Shown in pieces: positions 40,993 through 52,633 of a stretch of DNA of 64,000 nt. Source of the DNA: Tanypteryx hageni (Eukaryota > Arthropoda > Insecta > Odonata > Petaluridae); assembly GCA_028673005.1 (NCBI GenBank), contig CM054117.1:53257370-53321369 (forward strand). Reading direction: 5' to 3'. Under the pieces are notes generated by a model. The model was not told where the DNA came from, made no database searches, and worked only from the letters and a program-made list of their open reading frames with translations. Every line of letters starts with the position of its first letter. Within the stretch, counting starts at the first letter, position 1. A program made the position numbers and the translations under genes.

Positions 40993-43453
40993 GTAAGACT
41001 TCTCTATTGCTCTCTCTTTTTCTATATATGCATTTTGTAACATATTTTCTAATTAATATTTGAAATATAGTTATAATTCTAAGAAAGCTTTATGAGTATG
41101 TATAAGTAGGTTTTCTGCTTTGCATTAGAATACATTTTTATGCATCTTCTCTTGTCCATGAAATTCTGTAAGTGCTTTTTAAATGATTATAACAAAATTT
41201 AATGAAGCTTACACGAAATGGAATGCAAATTTCACACCAAACAAGTTTTGCATATATTAGGTAGTTTAGGTTTATACCTGCCTGAACCTTATCACCTCAC
41301 ATAAACTCTAATATAACATCTATATATAGAATGTACACAGTGCATTATAAGAATTTATAAGAATTTGAATGTATGCAAAATTTACTCAGCTTTTAGAACT
41401 TATTCGTAGTATTATCAATAAAACTGCATTATTTCACACCCAGTGCATTAGCATTTTTTTAGCATTTGTGCACATGCATACTTTTCATTCTGACTGACCT
41501 TTCACCAAAAATTAATAATGCACCTTATTTACCTTACTTTTTTGCAACTAAAGCACAACATTCACAATGCTCATAACAATACAATAGTACACAATATGCA
41601 GCATCTAAATTGCTTACATTTAAATCACCACACGTTTACAAAATACAAAAGCACAAGAGTCACTATGCCAAAATAAAATATTACTATATGATCCATCTTT
41701 CACATAAATTGTGTAAATCCAGTGAGTGTACAATATGAAATGTGTCCAATGTTATACAATGTTATATGCTAGTATGCATTTAAGCACTGATGTTAAAATG
41801 TTTTGCTTAACTGATATAGCAGAAATAGTATTGTTTATAATATTAATAGTTAGTTACACATGGTTTTAATAGTTTTTATTAGATTTAGTATAGCAAATAT
41901 GACCACAGGGAATTAGAATGCTGTTAAAACAGAGAGTGAACTTTGTTAGCATAAATAAAAATTATTACTTCATTATAGCTTATCCTTGTTATATATATAT
42001 AAATATTCTTTAGCCATATTTCCTAGAACATAAATGTATCCTCTCTGCTAGATAAGCCATTTATTTTGTTCACTTACAAAATTAAATTAAGATAGTATTA
42101 TTTTATATTGTTATTACTCCTCCAAAATGACAACAGTGTTGTTAAGCATGGTTATTCATGGTTTAGGGAATGCCTCCTATGTCAGTGCTGGGGATTGACT
42201 TCATAACTTTGATAAAGTTTGAAGGATACAATCCTTATTACCTGCATAAACTTGCAGTACATACCAATAAATCGCAGAGCTCAATTTTAGAAAGAAGAAA
42301 ATATTTAAGCAGTTTCCCATCATGTAATTTTATGTGCCAGAGAGAAGGCAATAGGATATGTGAGGTATTATAGCTAAACTTAATCCATGACTCTTCCTAT
42401 ATATTTTCTTTTTAACACTGTATATTTGAAATAAATTTTTACGTTTGTAAATGCTATTTCATCTATATCAGCATCATAGAAAATTAAATCCATTCGTGTC
42501 TATGAGTTTAAAAAAAATATTTTGGCGTATCCAATAAGTGCTTTTGAAATTGAGTGATCCTGATGACTCCATAGCTAACATGTAATTCACAATTATTTGG
42601 TGCCACTTATTTGCCATCTGAAGATGATTAAAAATATTATTTTGGTATTAATCATCCTGTAGTCTCTTGATTTAATAAATATTTGATTTGTGATATCATT
42701 GTATGGTATTTCCTTCACAGAGCTATGCAACTGTAAAAATCAAAAACCTTTGGCCTATACTAATCTCCTCTTCTTCTTCCCCAACACTGACTTGTAAAAA
42801 TGTAATTGTTAATTGAATTTCAATAGATCCTATGTTATGTATGTTATGTATTGATAATAAGGAAAACATGAAAATTGTATGTTTTGAAATACCATTTTCA
42901 ACTGAACCAACTTGTCTTTCCTTAACATCTTATAAAATGAATATGCATATTAATTTTGATTGAGACTTAGCAAGAAAATCTTTGTAAAATTACTAATTTA
43001 ATTGCTAATCATACAGAATTTCAAATTACTCAATAGACCAATAACTGTTAATAATGATATGATTATAGTTTGATATTTGAAATATATTTATATACAAAAT
43101 ATTAAATGAATTAAAGAATCTTTCACCCATTACAACATCTCAGCAATTTTATAATTTGCAAATGTTTGAATTCCTCTTGATTTTTGCTTTCAGCTGTTCA
43201 ATTCTGTCTACTTTAATCTTGTTTTAGGTTGTCAAATTGATTTTCACAGCACTTTTAAAGAGGAGTTAATATTTAATAGACTTACCAATTGTTTATAGAT
43301 TTTATATTTCATTATTAGAAAGTTTTTCCCATAAACCTAATTGTTCTTTTGCAAGATGAGAAAGTTTTGTATTAAGCGGTTTATATATGATGTCATAGAA
43401 ATTCAATTCCAGTACTCATTTCATTAATTCATAAAATTTTATGGTATCCTCAG
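40993..43453. other. Intron
   Basis: A 2,461-bp AT-rich intron. A 67-codon frame at 42170-42373 has no domain or splice context. No repeat end is recognised. Confidence 0.6.
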
Positions 43454-43750
43454 CACCCTGTGTGGTTCCGAATGTCAACCATGGCCGTGTCACAATAAAC
43501 GGCTCTGCTCCTTCAATATTTTCATCCATTGCATCATCTACCTCACCTCCTCCAACTCCTCGCAAGAGGAGTGGTATTGGCACTACTTCATCTGCATCCA
43601 CAACTCCCCCATCTCTTCTTCCACCCCCTGTGGTCCAGCATGGTGAAGTTCTCACAGTAGTGTGTGAGCCACGTTATGAACTTTCCTACAATGCTTCACC
43701 AATTACTTGCAACAATGGCACATGGACGTATATACCAAGATGTCAGCCAG
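43454..43750 (+). CDS. Sushi exon 6, with Ser/Thr/Pro insertion between C1 and C2
   Basis: The exon is 297 bases between phase-1 introns (acceptor GTATCCTCAG, donor G|GTAAAA). C1 is in APCVVPNVNHG and C2 in VVCEPRYEL, followed by ITCNNGTW and PRCQP. Between C1 and C2 there is a roughly 45-residue Ser/Thr/Pro-rich segment (including SSTSPPPTPRKRSG), so the module is about 95 residues long. Such a loop is a likely O-glycosylated, flexible insertion and contains a basic PRKRSG site that could be cleaved. Both points are inference. Potential N-glycosylation sites include NGS, NAS and NGT. Confidence 0.92.
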
Positions 43751-44039
43751 GTAAAACATAGATATAAATACTGAATAAAGAATTTTCTGTAAAAATTGGT
43801 CTTGGTGCAAATTACTCATTGTTTTCCTTATAAATCTTCCCATTAAAATTATTCTAATCACACTTGCACAGGTTTTGATCCTGTCTTTCAATATCATTTG
43901 AAAAAATTGTTTATCATTTGTGATTGATGTACTTTTATTGGAAAACACTAAAAAAAATATCAAGTATGGTTTCTTTAGATTTCAATTCTGAATGTATTAT
44001 ATCAAATTAACAATTTTTACTTTTCATTTTTGAATTTAG

Positions 44040-44216
44040 CTCGTTGCAAGTATCTTCCCAAAGCTCCACGAAATGGTATGGTAATTGCACCTAAAATAGA
44101 GCATGGAATGAGAGCTCGATTTAAATGCAAAGATGGTTACACACTTAAAGGAGGAGATAATGTTACTGAATGTCGCTTTGGTAACTGGACTGGAGAAACA
44201 CCTTACTGTCAAGAAG
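44040..44216 (+). CDS. Sushi exon 7, canonical module
   Basis: A compact module of 59 residues: ARCKYLPKAPRNG, RFKCKDGYTLKGG, VTECRFGNW and PYCQE, with the tryptophan in GNWTGE. An N-glycosylation sequon NVT lies before C3 and another, NWT, after it. Acceptor TTGAATTTAG, donor G|GTGAGA, phase 1 on both sides. Only four CpGs are found in 177 bases. Confidence 0.95.
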
Positions 44217-44339
44217 GTGAGATTGTTCTTAAAGCAAATATTCTTTCATTGGGTGTGATTAATGACTCAATAATTTAATGACTAAAATATTTCATAGTTG
44301 ATCTATCTTTTGCTTTATTTTGTCATATGTTGGTTAATA

Positions 44340-45522
44340 TCGTATAAATAAAAGAGAATGTTTGTCTGTTTTTGGAAGCCATAACTCTTCAGAAAATAAA
44401 TGTTGAAGCTTTAAAATTTGGCAACAGCTTTAAGTTGATCCTGAGAGTTGCAGTACCAAAAATAATTCAAATCGGCCCACAGGGGCCTGAGGGTCCCCAT
44501 TGTTGGTCCAAATGCCTGTTTTTTTTAAGATAACTCAGCAACCAATTGACCGATTTTGATGAATTCTTCAATAATATCAATTTTTTTATGAGATACATTT
44601 TCAAGCCTAAAATGGATGAAATCGGTCTGCGGTGTCAAGGATCGTAAAGTAGGGTCCATCCAAATTTCATGATTTCGAGAGGTCCCCATGTCCAAATTTT
44701 GGCAATGTCCATCTGCCTGTATGTATATATCAAGGAAGATCTGGCTGAACCGATTTCAACCAAATTAGGTAGGTACATAGAATCTTCACATGACCAAAAT
44801 GACATATTTGGCCGGATAGACCAAGCAGGGGTGCCACATTTGCAAAATAAAATTTTCTGTAGTTATGCTTTCAGAAGGAATTGGCCCACCTGAATTCAAA
44901 CAAATTTGGTATATAGAATTTTCACATAAATTCATGACGAAAATGCCATACTTTGACCCGATTGACTGAGTAGAGGTGCCACAATTGCAAAGTTAAACTT
45001 TTCGGAAATTATGAATTTGGAAAGAATTGGCCAAACCTATTTCAACAAAATTTTGTATGAAGGAGTTGTGCAAGATAAAAAAAACAAAAATAAAATTTTT
45101 AGGATAGATATACAAAGCAGAGCTGCCAAAATAAAAGTAATAAAAATTTTCTTTTTATAAGTGTTTGTGTTGAACTGTCCACATCGATTTTAACCATATT
45201 ATAATATGTATTATACACACACACACATATATATATTATATATATATATTTATTATATATATATAAAGCCATAATAGAATATTTGGACCTGATCAACTAA
45301 AGAGGGGGTGCCAAAATTACAAATTAAACTCTTTCAGTAACTATGGATTTGGTAGGAATTGGCTCAACGGATGTCAACTAAATTTTATATATATGGTTTT
45401 TACAAAATACCATAATGAAATCAAGATTTTTAAAGCAGAGCTACCACAATTAATAAATAATAAAAATCATTTGCAACTTAAAAGAAAACTCTTTCCCAAG
45501 CATAGCCGGACGTGTCTGCTAG
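44340..45522 (+). mobile_element. Helitron-like non-autonomous element with internal tandem repeats
   Basis: The element starts TC (44340-44341) after an A, followed by a typical insect Helitron lead GTATAAATAAAAGAGAATG and GTTTGTCTG. It ends CTAG (45519-45522) before a T, preceded by an imperfect stem (CGGACGTGTCTG). A|TC...CTAG|T is the Helitron insertion signature. The interior has about four diverged copies of a roughly 150-bp unit carrying GAGGTGCCACAATTGCAAA-type sequence (near 44829, 44976, 45126 and 45307). No Rep/helicase frame is present. There is a small TA/AC microsatellite at 45212-45265. Confidence 0.65.
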
Positions 45523-45640
45523 TTTCTAATAAATAAGAAACTTTCTTAAGAAAAACTTTAGAGAGCCGCTGGCTATATTTCATAAAATGTGTCTCCTTGC
45601 ATGTAATACATTCATATTTTTGTACAATTTCAGAAAAATG

Positions 45641-46413
45641 CCGTATTTACCTGAATCCAAGATGACCCTGATTCTAAGACGATCCTCCCTTTTAGCAGAC
45701 TGTCAAAACAGAAAAAGATTTTATGAGCTAATTTCTCACTGACTGTATTTGGTGTAAATTTCGAACACACATATTTAGTATAGGTATACTAGTTCATTCA
45801 TTCATTGAAATGGTTTGTTACAAATTTTTTCTGAAATAAAACAATTTTTAAAATGTACATTTTTTAAATTAAGATTTTATTAGTTGTATTCCAGTTTGTA
45901 AGTTTGCAATGAAAAACACAATTATTTTATCTTATCTTTCATTTGTTTAAAAAACATCAACCATACTTCCTCTGGTTTTATGACAACTCGTCGTGGTCAT
46001 TTCATCGTAGTTAGTTAGTCATGCGTCAATACATTGCACGACAAACTCATCGCGTGTCAATTCATCTCTCGACAAATTCGTCATGGTGTCTCACCTTCCA
46101 ATTTGTCTCGCAACAAATATCTTGTGACGAATGTCTCGTAACGAATTTGTCTCGCAACGAAATTGTCATACAACAAATTTGCCTAGCAATGAATTGACAT
46201 GCGATGAGTTTTTCAAGAGATGTATTGATACAAGTAAAGTTTATCGTGTGACAAATTGATGCACCACTAATTGAAACACGGTGAATTGATGTGCAATCAA
46301 TTAACAGTAATGTATTGATGGTTTATGACTTTGTGCTCAAATTTAAGACAACCCCCGATTTTTGCAAGCTGAACTTTGGAAAAAAACCTTGTCTTGGATT
46401 CGAGTAAATACGG
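45641..46413. mobile_element. Foldback-type MITE with CCGTATTTAC ends
   Basis: The ends are CCGTATTTACCTGAATCCAAG and, as the complement, CCGTATTTACTCGAATCCAAG, an almost perfect inverted repeat. Inside, 46020-46066 and 46190-46235 are a second, imperfect inverted pair. The centre consists of degenerate ACAAATTTGTCTCGCAACGAA-type units. It has no coding capacity. It keeps more CpG than its surroundings, which suggests a relatively recent insertion. Confidence 0.75.
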
Positions 46414-46860
46414 TAGATATGACAAATAGTAAACTATTAGACCTTACTACTTATTTCAACTGATAAGCAATTGTAGCCTCATTTATTTGAAATATTAATG
46501 TAGCATAATAAAGTTGAGCATGTCTTTCAAATTTATAATCATTTAATTTGATAGCAATGCATAAGCCTAGATAATATGATTTTGTCTACAGCATAAAGTA
46601 AATGACATTGTGACTTTATGATTATTGTCAGACTTTGTAAGTCAATATTTCATTGATGTTACCCTTAATTTATGTAATTGAAGATTAAATACACTGAGAA
46701 AAATAAGATTATGCGTAAAAATATGAAAAATATTGCTAATTGCTCCTATACTAAGAATAGTTCGAGTCTGATTGTCAAGGTGGCATAAAATTTTATTCTC
46801 ATCAAATGTATCAAATTAATGCATTATCTTATTAAACAAACATGTTATTTTTCATTGCAG
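46414..46860. other. Intronic sequence before exon 8
   Basis: AT-rich, no feature until the acceptor TTTTTCATTGCAG. Confidence 0.5.
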
Positions 46861-47065
46861 TCTACTGTCCTTTCCCTGGCTACATAGATCATGGAAAAGT
46901 GATGCTGGTGGGAAATATGGGACTGTATGATTACAGGCACTATGTGCGAAAGGTAACAAACAACAAGCAAATAATGTATGATTGTATCAGGGGTTATGTT
47001 CTCGCTGATGGACCGCCTGGAGCAACATGCATTGGTGGAAAATGGTCTCCAAAGCAATTACCTAG
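46861..47065 (+). CDS. Sushi exon 8, module split before its last cysteine
   Basis: This exon encodes VYCPFPGYIDHG, a long C1-C2 loop (GNMGLYDYRHYVRK), then YDCIRGYVLA, ATCIGGKW and PKQLPR. It contains C1, C2, C3 and the tryptophan, and the donor AG|GTAGGA interrupts the codon for the residue before C4 (phase 2). The final cysteine is the first complete codon of the next exon, 5.5 kb away. This is the only non-phase-1 junction in the gene. Acceptor TTCATTGCAG is phase 1. The distinctive GNMGLYDY loop may be diagnostic for orthologue searches. Confidence 0.9.
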
Positions 47066-47408
47066 GTAGGAGGATAATTAAAACATAATGCTTCTAAATA
47101 ATTATTCTGTAATAACATTGTTGTTTTTGATTATATGAATAAGCCGAAGCTCTTAATCTGAATATGTACTGCATATCTTTCAATACACAATGTCTTCTTC
47201 TTATAGAAGTTAAACAGGCATTGCATTATCATTATTAATAGTAAATATTATAATGCAAAGTGTCAGTAATACTATTATGATTGTAAAATTATGAATATTC
47301 TTAACAATGATTTAATAAATATGAAACCCAGCATCAATCATTATTTTGTCAGTTACACTACAAAATGAATTTTTAGGTTTTACATGATATTGTAATATGT
47401 ATCATGTT

Positions 47409-47661
47409 ATCTATGCCAGTGTTTCTCAAACTGTGGGCGACAAAATTATTTTGGATACAAGGTTCAATGACAAAAAATTAAGTTTTCACGATTAATGAAA
47501 ATTTTGGAAAAACGATGTGATAAAAATTATTAATAGTTTCTTAAAATGAAGAAATTTGCAATAATAAAGCTTCTTATTTTTTCTATTTACAATTCAAAGG
47601 GGCCAGCATGATATTCAAGTGGGTCATAACAATTGAAAGTTTGAGAACCACTGATCTATGT
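47409..47661. mobile_element. hAT MITE, copy 1 of family M1
   Basis: CAGTGTTTCTCAAACTGTGG (from 47417) and the complement of CAGTGGTTCTCAAACTTTC (to 47653) form the ends. Flanking 8-mers ATCTATGC and ATCTATGT are a near-perfect 8-bp target duplication. The 237-bp interior aligns with 59047-59301. Confidence 0.85.
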
Positions 47662-48290
47662 ACATAATAAGATTACCCTATTTTCTGGTGTATAAGATGC
47701 ACCCCTAAAAATAAGACCATTTTCAAGTTTTATAAATGTTATACTCATAAAAACAGATTTGTTTGGATAGGGCACAAGATTCATAAGTGGATAAAAAAAA
47801 ACAAAATAAAGTAAGTTAATTATTGGTTTTCATCTCCAGAATGAGGCTTATATGCAAGGAAAAAATCAGAAAAATCCAAAATTGTGAGGTAATCATTAAA
47901 ATTCATTAGGAATTTGTATAATGGCTGGGTGGTTCTAGGTGCAGGATGTGATGCATAAATGCATTACATAATCCTTGCAATGGATAAAAAAGAGAAAGAA
48001 ATATTATTATTAGTATTATCGATGACAGAGTTTCAAACGTCAGATTTTGCAGGTTATTGCCAGGGGCCAGCAAGAAAAACACCATTATCTAGTGGATATC
48101 AAGGCATCATCACAGTTTAGTCTCATATTCCAATAATTCTATCGTGAGAAACATTTCTGCAGTGTTTATTTTGGTTTGAAAGTCTCAATTTTTTTGTCCC
48201 TTTCCACATGCAGCATGTTTGGATAACAAGATTTAAAAGTATACTCCGTAAATGGAATACACAGAGGTTTCATAAGCATTCATAATGGGA

Positions 48291-48608
48291 AATATATGAG
48301 GTGCCTAGAATCAAAACCCGCCAAATCCATTTTTTATAAATATTGAGTTAGACACGTTTTATTATGGTTCTTATAACGAGGAATTCAATAAAAGTGGTAT
48401 TTTGCTTCAAAACCTGTCACGCCTATGCATAAAATGAGGTCAAAGTAGACACTCAAATTCAATACCCGCCACATACACATGACAGGTTTTGAAGCAAAAT
48501 ACCACTTGTATTGAATTCCTCATTATAAGAACCATAATAAAACATGTCTAACTCAATTATTATAAAAAATGGATTTGGCGGGTTTTGATTCTAGGCACCT
48601 CTTATATT
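48291..48608. repeat. Large near-perfect inverted repeat (hairpin)
   Basis: The left arm 48291-48419 and the right arm 48480-48608 are each 129 bp and complementary with few mismatches, separated by a 60-bp loop. The arms begin AATATATGAGGTGCCTAG on the left and end with the complementary TAGGCACCTCTTATATT on the right. Transcribed as part of this intron it would fold into a long double-stranded RNA. A foldback transposon nested in the surrounding element is the simplest origin. Confidence 0.93.
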
Positions 48609-48945
48609 AAACAGTATTGAAAGATTGGGCAATTCTTGAATTTTTATCTCCGAAACTATGAGTCATAATTATGTGGTTTTCAAGATTATCGCGTAGTAAA
48701 TGTTGTTCTCTATCTGAATAAATTTTTTAATCTATACCTCACAGATCATATAAGAGCATGGGAGAGAAATATATGGATTTTTACTTGTTGTTTACTGAGA
48801 GAACTGTCTTAATGATCAATGTAAACAAAATATGCGATGTTTTTCTCATGATTTTCTCGAATTTTTATCTACGAAAGCATAACTCGTAATTATGTGGTCT
48901 CGCAAACTTTCTTGTAGTAAATGTTGTTCTCTATCCAAATAAGGG

Positions 48946-49228
48946 TTGCCAATGGTGTAGTGGTTTGGACACTGGCTGCTACTTGCATGCTGCTTGAAAG
49001 TAGGATTTTTCTAAAGTCACCCATCCTCCTGTTTGTATGGTTTGAAGAGACCACACAAATTCAGCATTCCATCCTTCAAAAGGGATGGTAAGCCATTGGC
49101 CCCTTGGTGTTCTTCATTAAGAGTAGGCTAATGCCAGCACCAGGTTTCCCTCCTCCCCTGTGTTCAGTGTGGAAGGCATAATGGCTATAATAATCCAAGA
49201 GGTTGATTAGCCAAAAATACACTCCCAC
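48946..49228 (+). mobile_element. tRNA-derived SINE, plus orientation
   Basis: The element starts with an RNA polymerase III A-box-like AATGGTGTAGTGGTTTGGAC, has a degraded B box (GAAAGTAGGATTTTT), and ends AATCCAAGAGGTTGATTAGC. Its second half matches 63610-63745. It splits a tandem repeat unit: the phrase TTCTCTATCC...AATAAG on its left continues with CAGATCATATAAGAG on its right, as in the intact copy at about 48703-48757. Confidence 0.75.
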
Positions 49229-49866
49229 TGCAGATCATATAAGAGATAGGGTGAGAAAAGTAAGGTATTTCATTGTTGCTTGATGGATGCCATTTAATGA
49301 GATATGAGTATAAGTTTAATAAAGTAATTATGTAAAGTGGAAGTTCTAATTGACAGATTCAGTTCAAAATCAAAATTGGGTGATAAATTTTAATAACAAT
49401 CACTCGTACTTAATTTAATTAAAATCCATCCAGTGGTTTAGGAGATGAAAGTGACCGCAGACGGATGGATGAGACGTGCCCATAAGGCATTCCGCTACTA
49501 CCACTTTGCTGGTAGAGAACACCTAAACAGCTGCACATTCTGGGGTTTTCTGTAATATTGTCCTTTGTATCCCACAAAATGAATTTATTGCTGATCGGTT
49601 ATGAATAACTCGCCAAAATTTCATTATTATAAATAATAAAATAAGAATTCTACAGAATGAATGCAGCTGTTTGAAGTTGTATGCACTGGATAGAATACCT
49701 CTATGCCAAAAAACAGTGTCACGAGAATTTTAAAAGTGTGTATGTATATCTAAATGTTAAGTGAAATATTTTATCGGTATTTAAACCTTCATTGTATAAG
49801 ATAGTGTGACTTTAGGACACATTTTTGTGACAAAAAAGTGAGTCTTATATACCAGAAAATACAGTA

Positions 49867-51420
49867 TGTTTAGGGTTGCCAACCTCCGGCTTTGGGGCTG
49901 GAGATCTCCGGGTCATTGCCATAATCTCCGGTCTCTGGTCGAGTAACTCAAATCTCCGGTTTACTTTCGATTGCAGTTGGAAATCCCCTTTTGTTAATTT
50001 TCTGCATTTTAAAAATTATTTTAATTGAAATATTTTTGCCTTAATTTAAATTGTATTTTGTTTTATTTATATTGCTCAACCTGCTCTAGAGGTTTTCCCA
50101 CAACTCTTATAATCAAGTTCTTGTCTTCTCCCGATATCTTCATATCTTTTGTTTTATCCATATTTACTTTCTACAAAAATCTTGAACTTCTTGACATTTG
50201 TTGCTCATACATGCATATTGCTTTATTTCTGGATCAGCAACATAACACAACTATGACTGGAAGTGAGGCACTGCAGAATATGTGAAAATCACTAGAGGAA
50301 TTATGGAATAGTGTACTTCATTTTTACCCTGTCTTTTCTTCAATTTTACTATTTCTTGAATATGGATATTTGATAACTGCTTTAACCTGAGATTTAATTA
50401 GAATTAAGGATTATTTTATTTATTTACTAAATGAGTTGCAATTTGGCTACATGCCAGGTGGCAACATTACATGACTCATTGTCAATAAATTTCACATCAT
50501 ATAACTTACTGCGTGATCAAGGTCACTTGTCCAATTATGTAGCTTTTAACTATAATAAACGAGCTGTATACATAATTTGTCTTACAAAATTCAGCAAATA
50601 ATTAAAAACTGGCTAGGAAGGAGCATTTCATCTTTTTAATAATTTAATTGTTTTTAGCATTCAGTTATTTTTTATTGTTCGGTTTTACAATTATTTTCAG
50701 ATATGAATAATTTGGATATTGTCAACTTAATTCACTCGTATATATCTTATTTGAATGTTACGTAATACTCCAATTTTCTATTATATTATCCATATTTACT
50801 TTCATATATCGTATATTTAGAAAATTATTTTTTCAGATGGAGTTTACTTGGTCACCAAAATGATAAATTTTTTACTTGTGCCAAATTTTTATAAACGCTT
50901 TTGCCTAAACTTTTAAAATGGAGCCAGAAAAGAAGAAGTGTAAAAAATGTCAAGTAATGATAGTGATGATGTAGAAAAAAGAGAATTTAAAAGATATAAT
51001 ACTCATTTTGATGATAATTGGTTGCTGGAAAGTAGTTATAAAAACTGGTTGAAGAAGAAAGATGATTATACTGCTTGGTGCAGTAAGTGTAGAATAACAT
51101 TTACATCATGATGGAGAGAGGGCAGTTAGAAAACATACAACTAGTAAAACCCATCTTGCCAATGTTAATTTGGTATCGCAAAATCAACTGATGAGCCAGT
51201 TTCTCCTAAGTCGAATACTAATGAGACCTTAAAAGTCGCTGCAATTGAAGTAGCTCAAATTTACCATGGTATTCAACATCATCATTCCAATAATAGTATT
51301 GATTGTGGCAACAAATTACAAGCGTATTATTTTTTGATTCAAATTTGGCTAAGAAGGTTAGGTCAAAATACATTATGTAGTATATCAAAATTATATAAAA
51401 ATCCATTTATTTCTATACTA
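49867..51420 (+). mobile_element. Degenerate DNA transposon with BED-type zinc finger
   Basis: Starts with several ATCTCCGG-type subterminal repeats (about 49880-49965). A broken plus-strand frame follows from 50947: an acidic N-terminus (MSSNDSDDVEKREF), then DDYTAWCSKCRITFT up to a stop at 51109-51111, and in another frame ERAVRKHTTSKTHL. The C-x2-C...H-x5-H pattern is a BED-like zinc finger as found at the N-terminus of many hAT transposases. No catalytic domain remains. The right end is not defined. Confidence 0.55.
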
Positions 51421-51869
51421 ACATGAGTTTGTATTATTTATTCAAGAAATCCTTGTTCTATTTAAAAGATGAGTAACAGAATATTATAGTGTATAATGTA
51501 TATATTTTAATGTTTTTTGTTCCATTTGAATATTAGATTAATTGATTAGTTGAGATTCGACCCCTCGACAACCATAATATTTTGCATTCACTTAATCTTT
51601 TTTATTTTAAATTGTTGATGCTCTTCCAATTTTGTTAAATAGCGATATTTAAAAATCTGTTGTGGCCACCACATGACTTTCTCCATACCTGTAATATTTC
51701 TAAATATTCCATATAGGTTACATAATAATAAATATTTTAAGAAACAAAATTTTTGACTTTACAAAGAACAAAAATAAACTCAAACCATAGCCTTCTCATA
51801 TTGGACATAGCCACAAAGCTTCAACAATTAAGAAAATAAAAAGGAGCATTACTAAGATGTAACTATGTG

Positions 51870-52360
51870 ACAATTGTTAACAATAGTCCTCGATAGGTGG
51901 CATAGTGGTGGCAGCTAAAAATATAAGATATATTTTAAACAATGCATTATATGGGAAAATGTTTCAAACAAAGGTTGTAGAATATTAAATTTTCTACAAT
52001 CTTTATTCCAGTACATTTTTACATTTATCAAATATTAAAGCAAATATTTCAAAATAACGGATAAGTAACAAGAGTAAACACCCACTTCTGGTATACCAAT
52101 TTTTACCAAAAACTAATCAGTTCTTGCGACTTATATAGAAATGTTAAATATAAAATTTCGTGTACACCTGTTTAATAGTTTTTGAGTTAGAGCACCCACA
52201 AAAAAGCTGTCGCATACACACACACACACACACAGAGACATCAACAAGAAAATGCTCAAAACATGTTCAGGGGACCTTAAAATGTGTATTTCCATTGAAA
52301 TCTCGAAGTCGATTTTTTTCATGAAAACAATACTTGCCCCTATGGAGAAAGTAATAAATT
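51870..52360. repeat. Dispersed repeat family R2, CpG-decayed copy
   Basis: This segment aligns with 13580-14110. Decayed sites include TGTATTTCCATTGAAATC for CGTATTTCCGTTGAAATC and AAACATGTTCAGGG for AAACGTATTCAGGG. It includes an AC microsatellite at 52215-52234. Confidence 0.65.
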
Positions 52361-52633
52361 ATTCACCTAAGCTAAAAATAAATATCCATTAAAAAGTCAT
52401 GATCCATTGGCAGGTTATAACAGTGTTATGTTGGTTGTTCATGTCATGCCCTGTGTTAAAATATGGAGCTGCCAACAAAAACTTTAAGCTATTTCTGAAA
52501 GTCATTCGAATTATTTTTAGTTATAAGCTAGTTTAAATAAATAGGTAAATCTTAACCTTTTAGCTAAAATTATTACAATTGAACTGTTTTAAAATTGGCA
52601 TAGTTTTAGATCAGTTTTTATTTCTTATTCAAG

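Larger units (their letters stand above)
47674..49866. mobile_element. 2.2-kb TIR element with TA target sites and nested repeats
   Basis: Ends CCCTATTTTCTGGTGTATAAG (from 47676) and, as complement, CTGTATTTTCTGGTATATAAG (to 49864) are flanked by TA on both sides. No transposase frame is seen. Inside lie a 129-bp-arm hairpin (48291-48608), a tandem pair of about 222-bp units (48638-48780 and from 48860), and a SINE that interrupts the second unit. The end sequence resembles widespread CCGTATTTTC/TATAAGAC-type DNA transposons. I cannot assign the superfamily with certainty. Confidence 0.7.
47066..52633. other. Repeat-filled intron
   Basis: This 5.6-kb intron is phase 2. Most of it is accounted for by a hAT MITE, a 2.2-kb TIR element with nested repeats, a SINE, a BED-type transposon fragment and a dispersed repeat, all listed separately. 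The remaining AT-rich pieces carry no exon. Confidence 0.75.

Noticed and set aside
42170..42373. 67-codon open frame in the exon 5-6 intron as a missed exon
   Set aside because: No sushi cysteine pattern (only two Cys near its end), no phase-1 acceptor/donor pair, and skipping it keeps the host frame.
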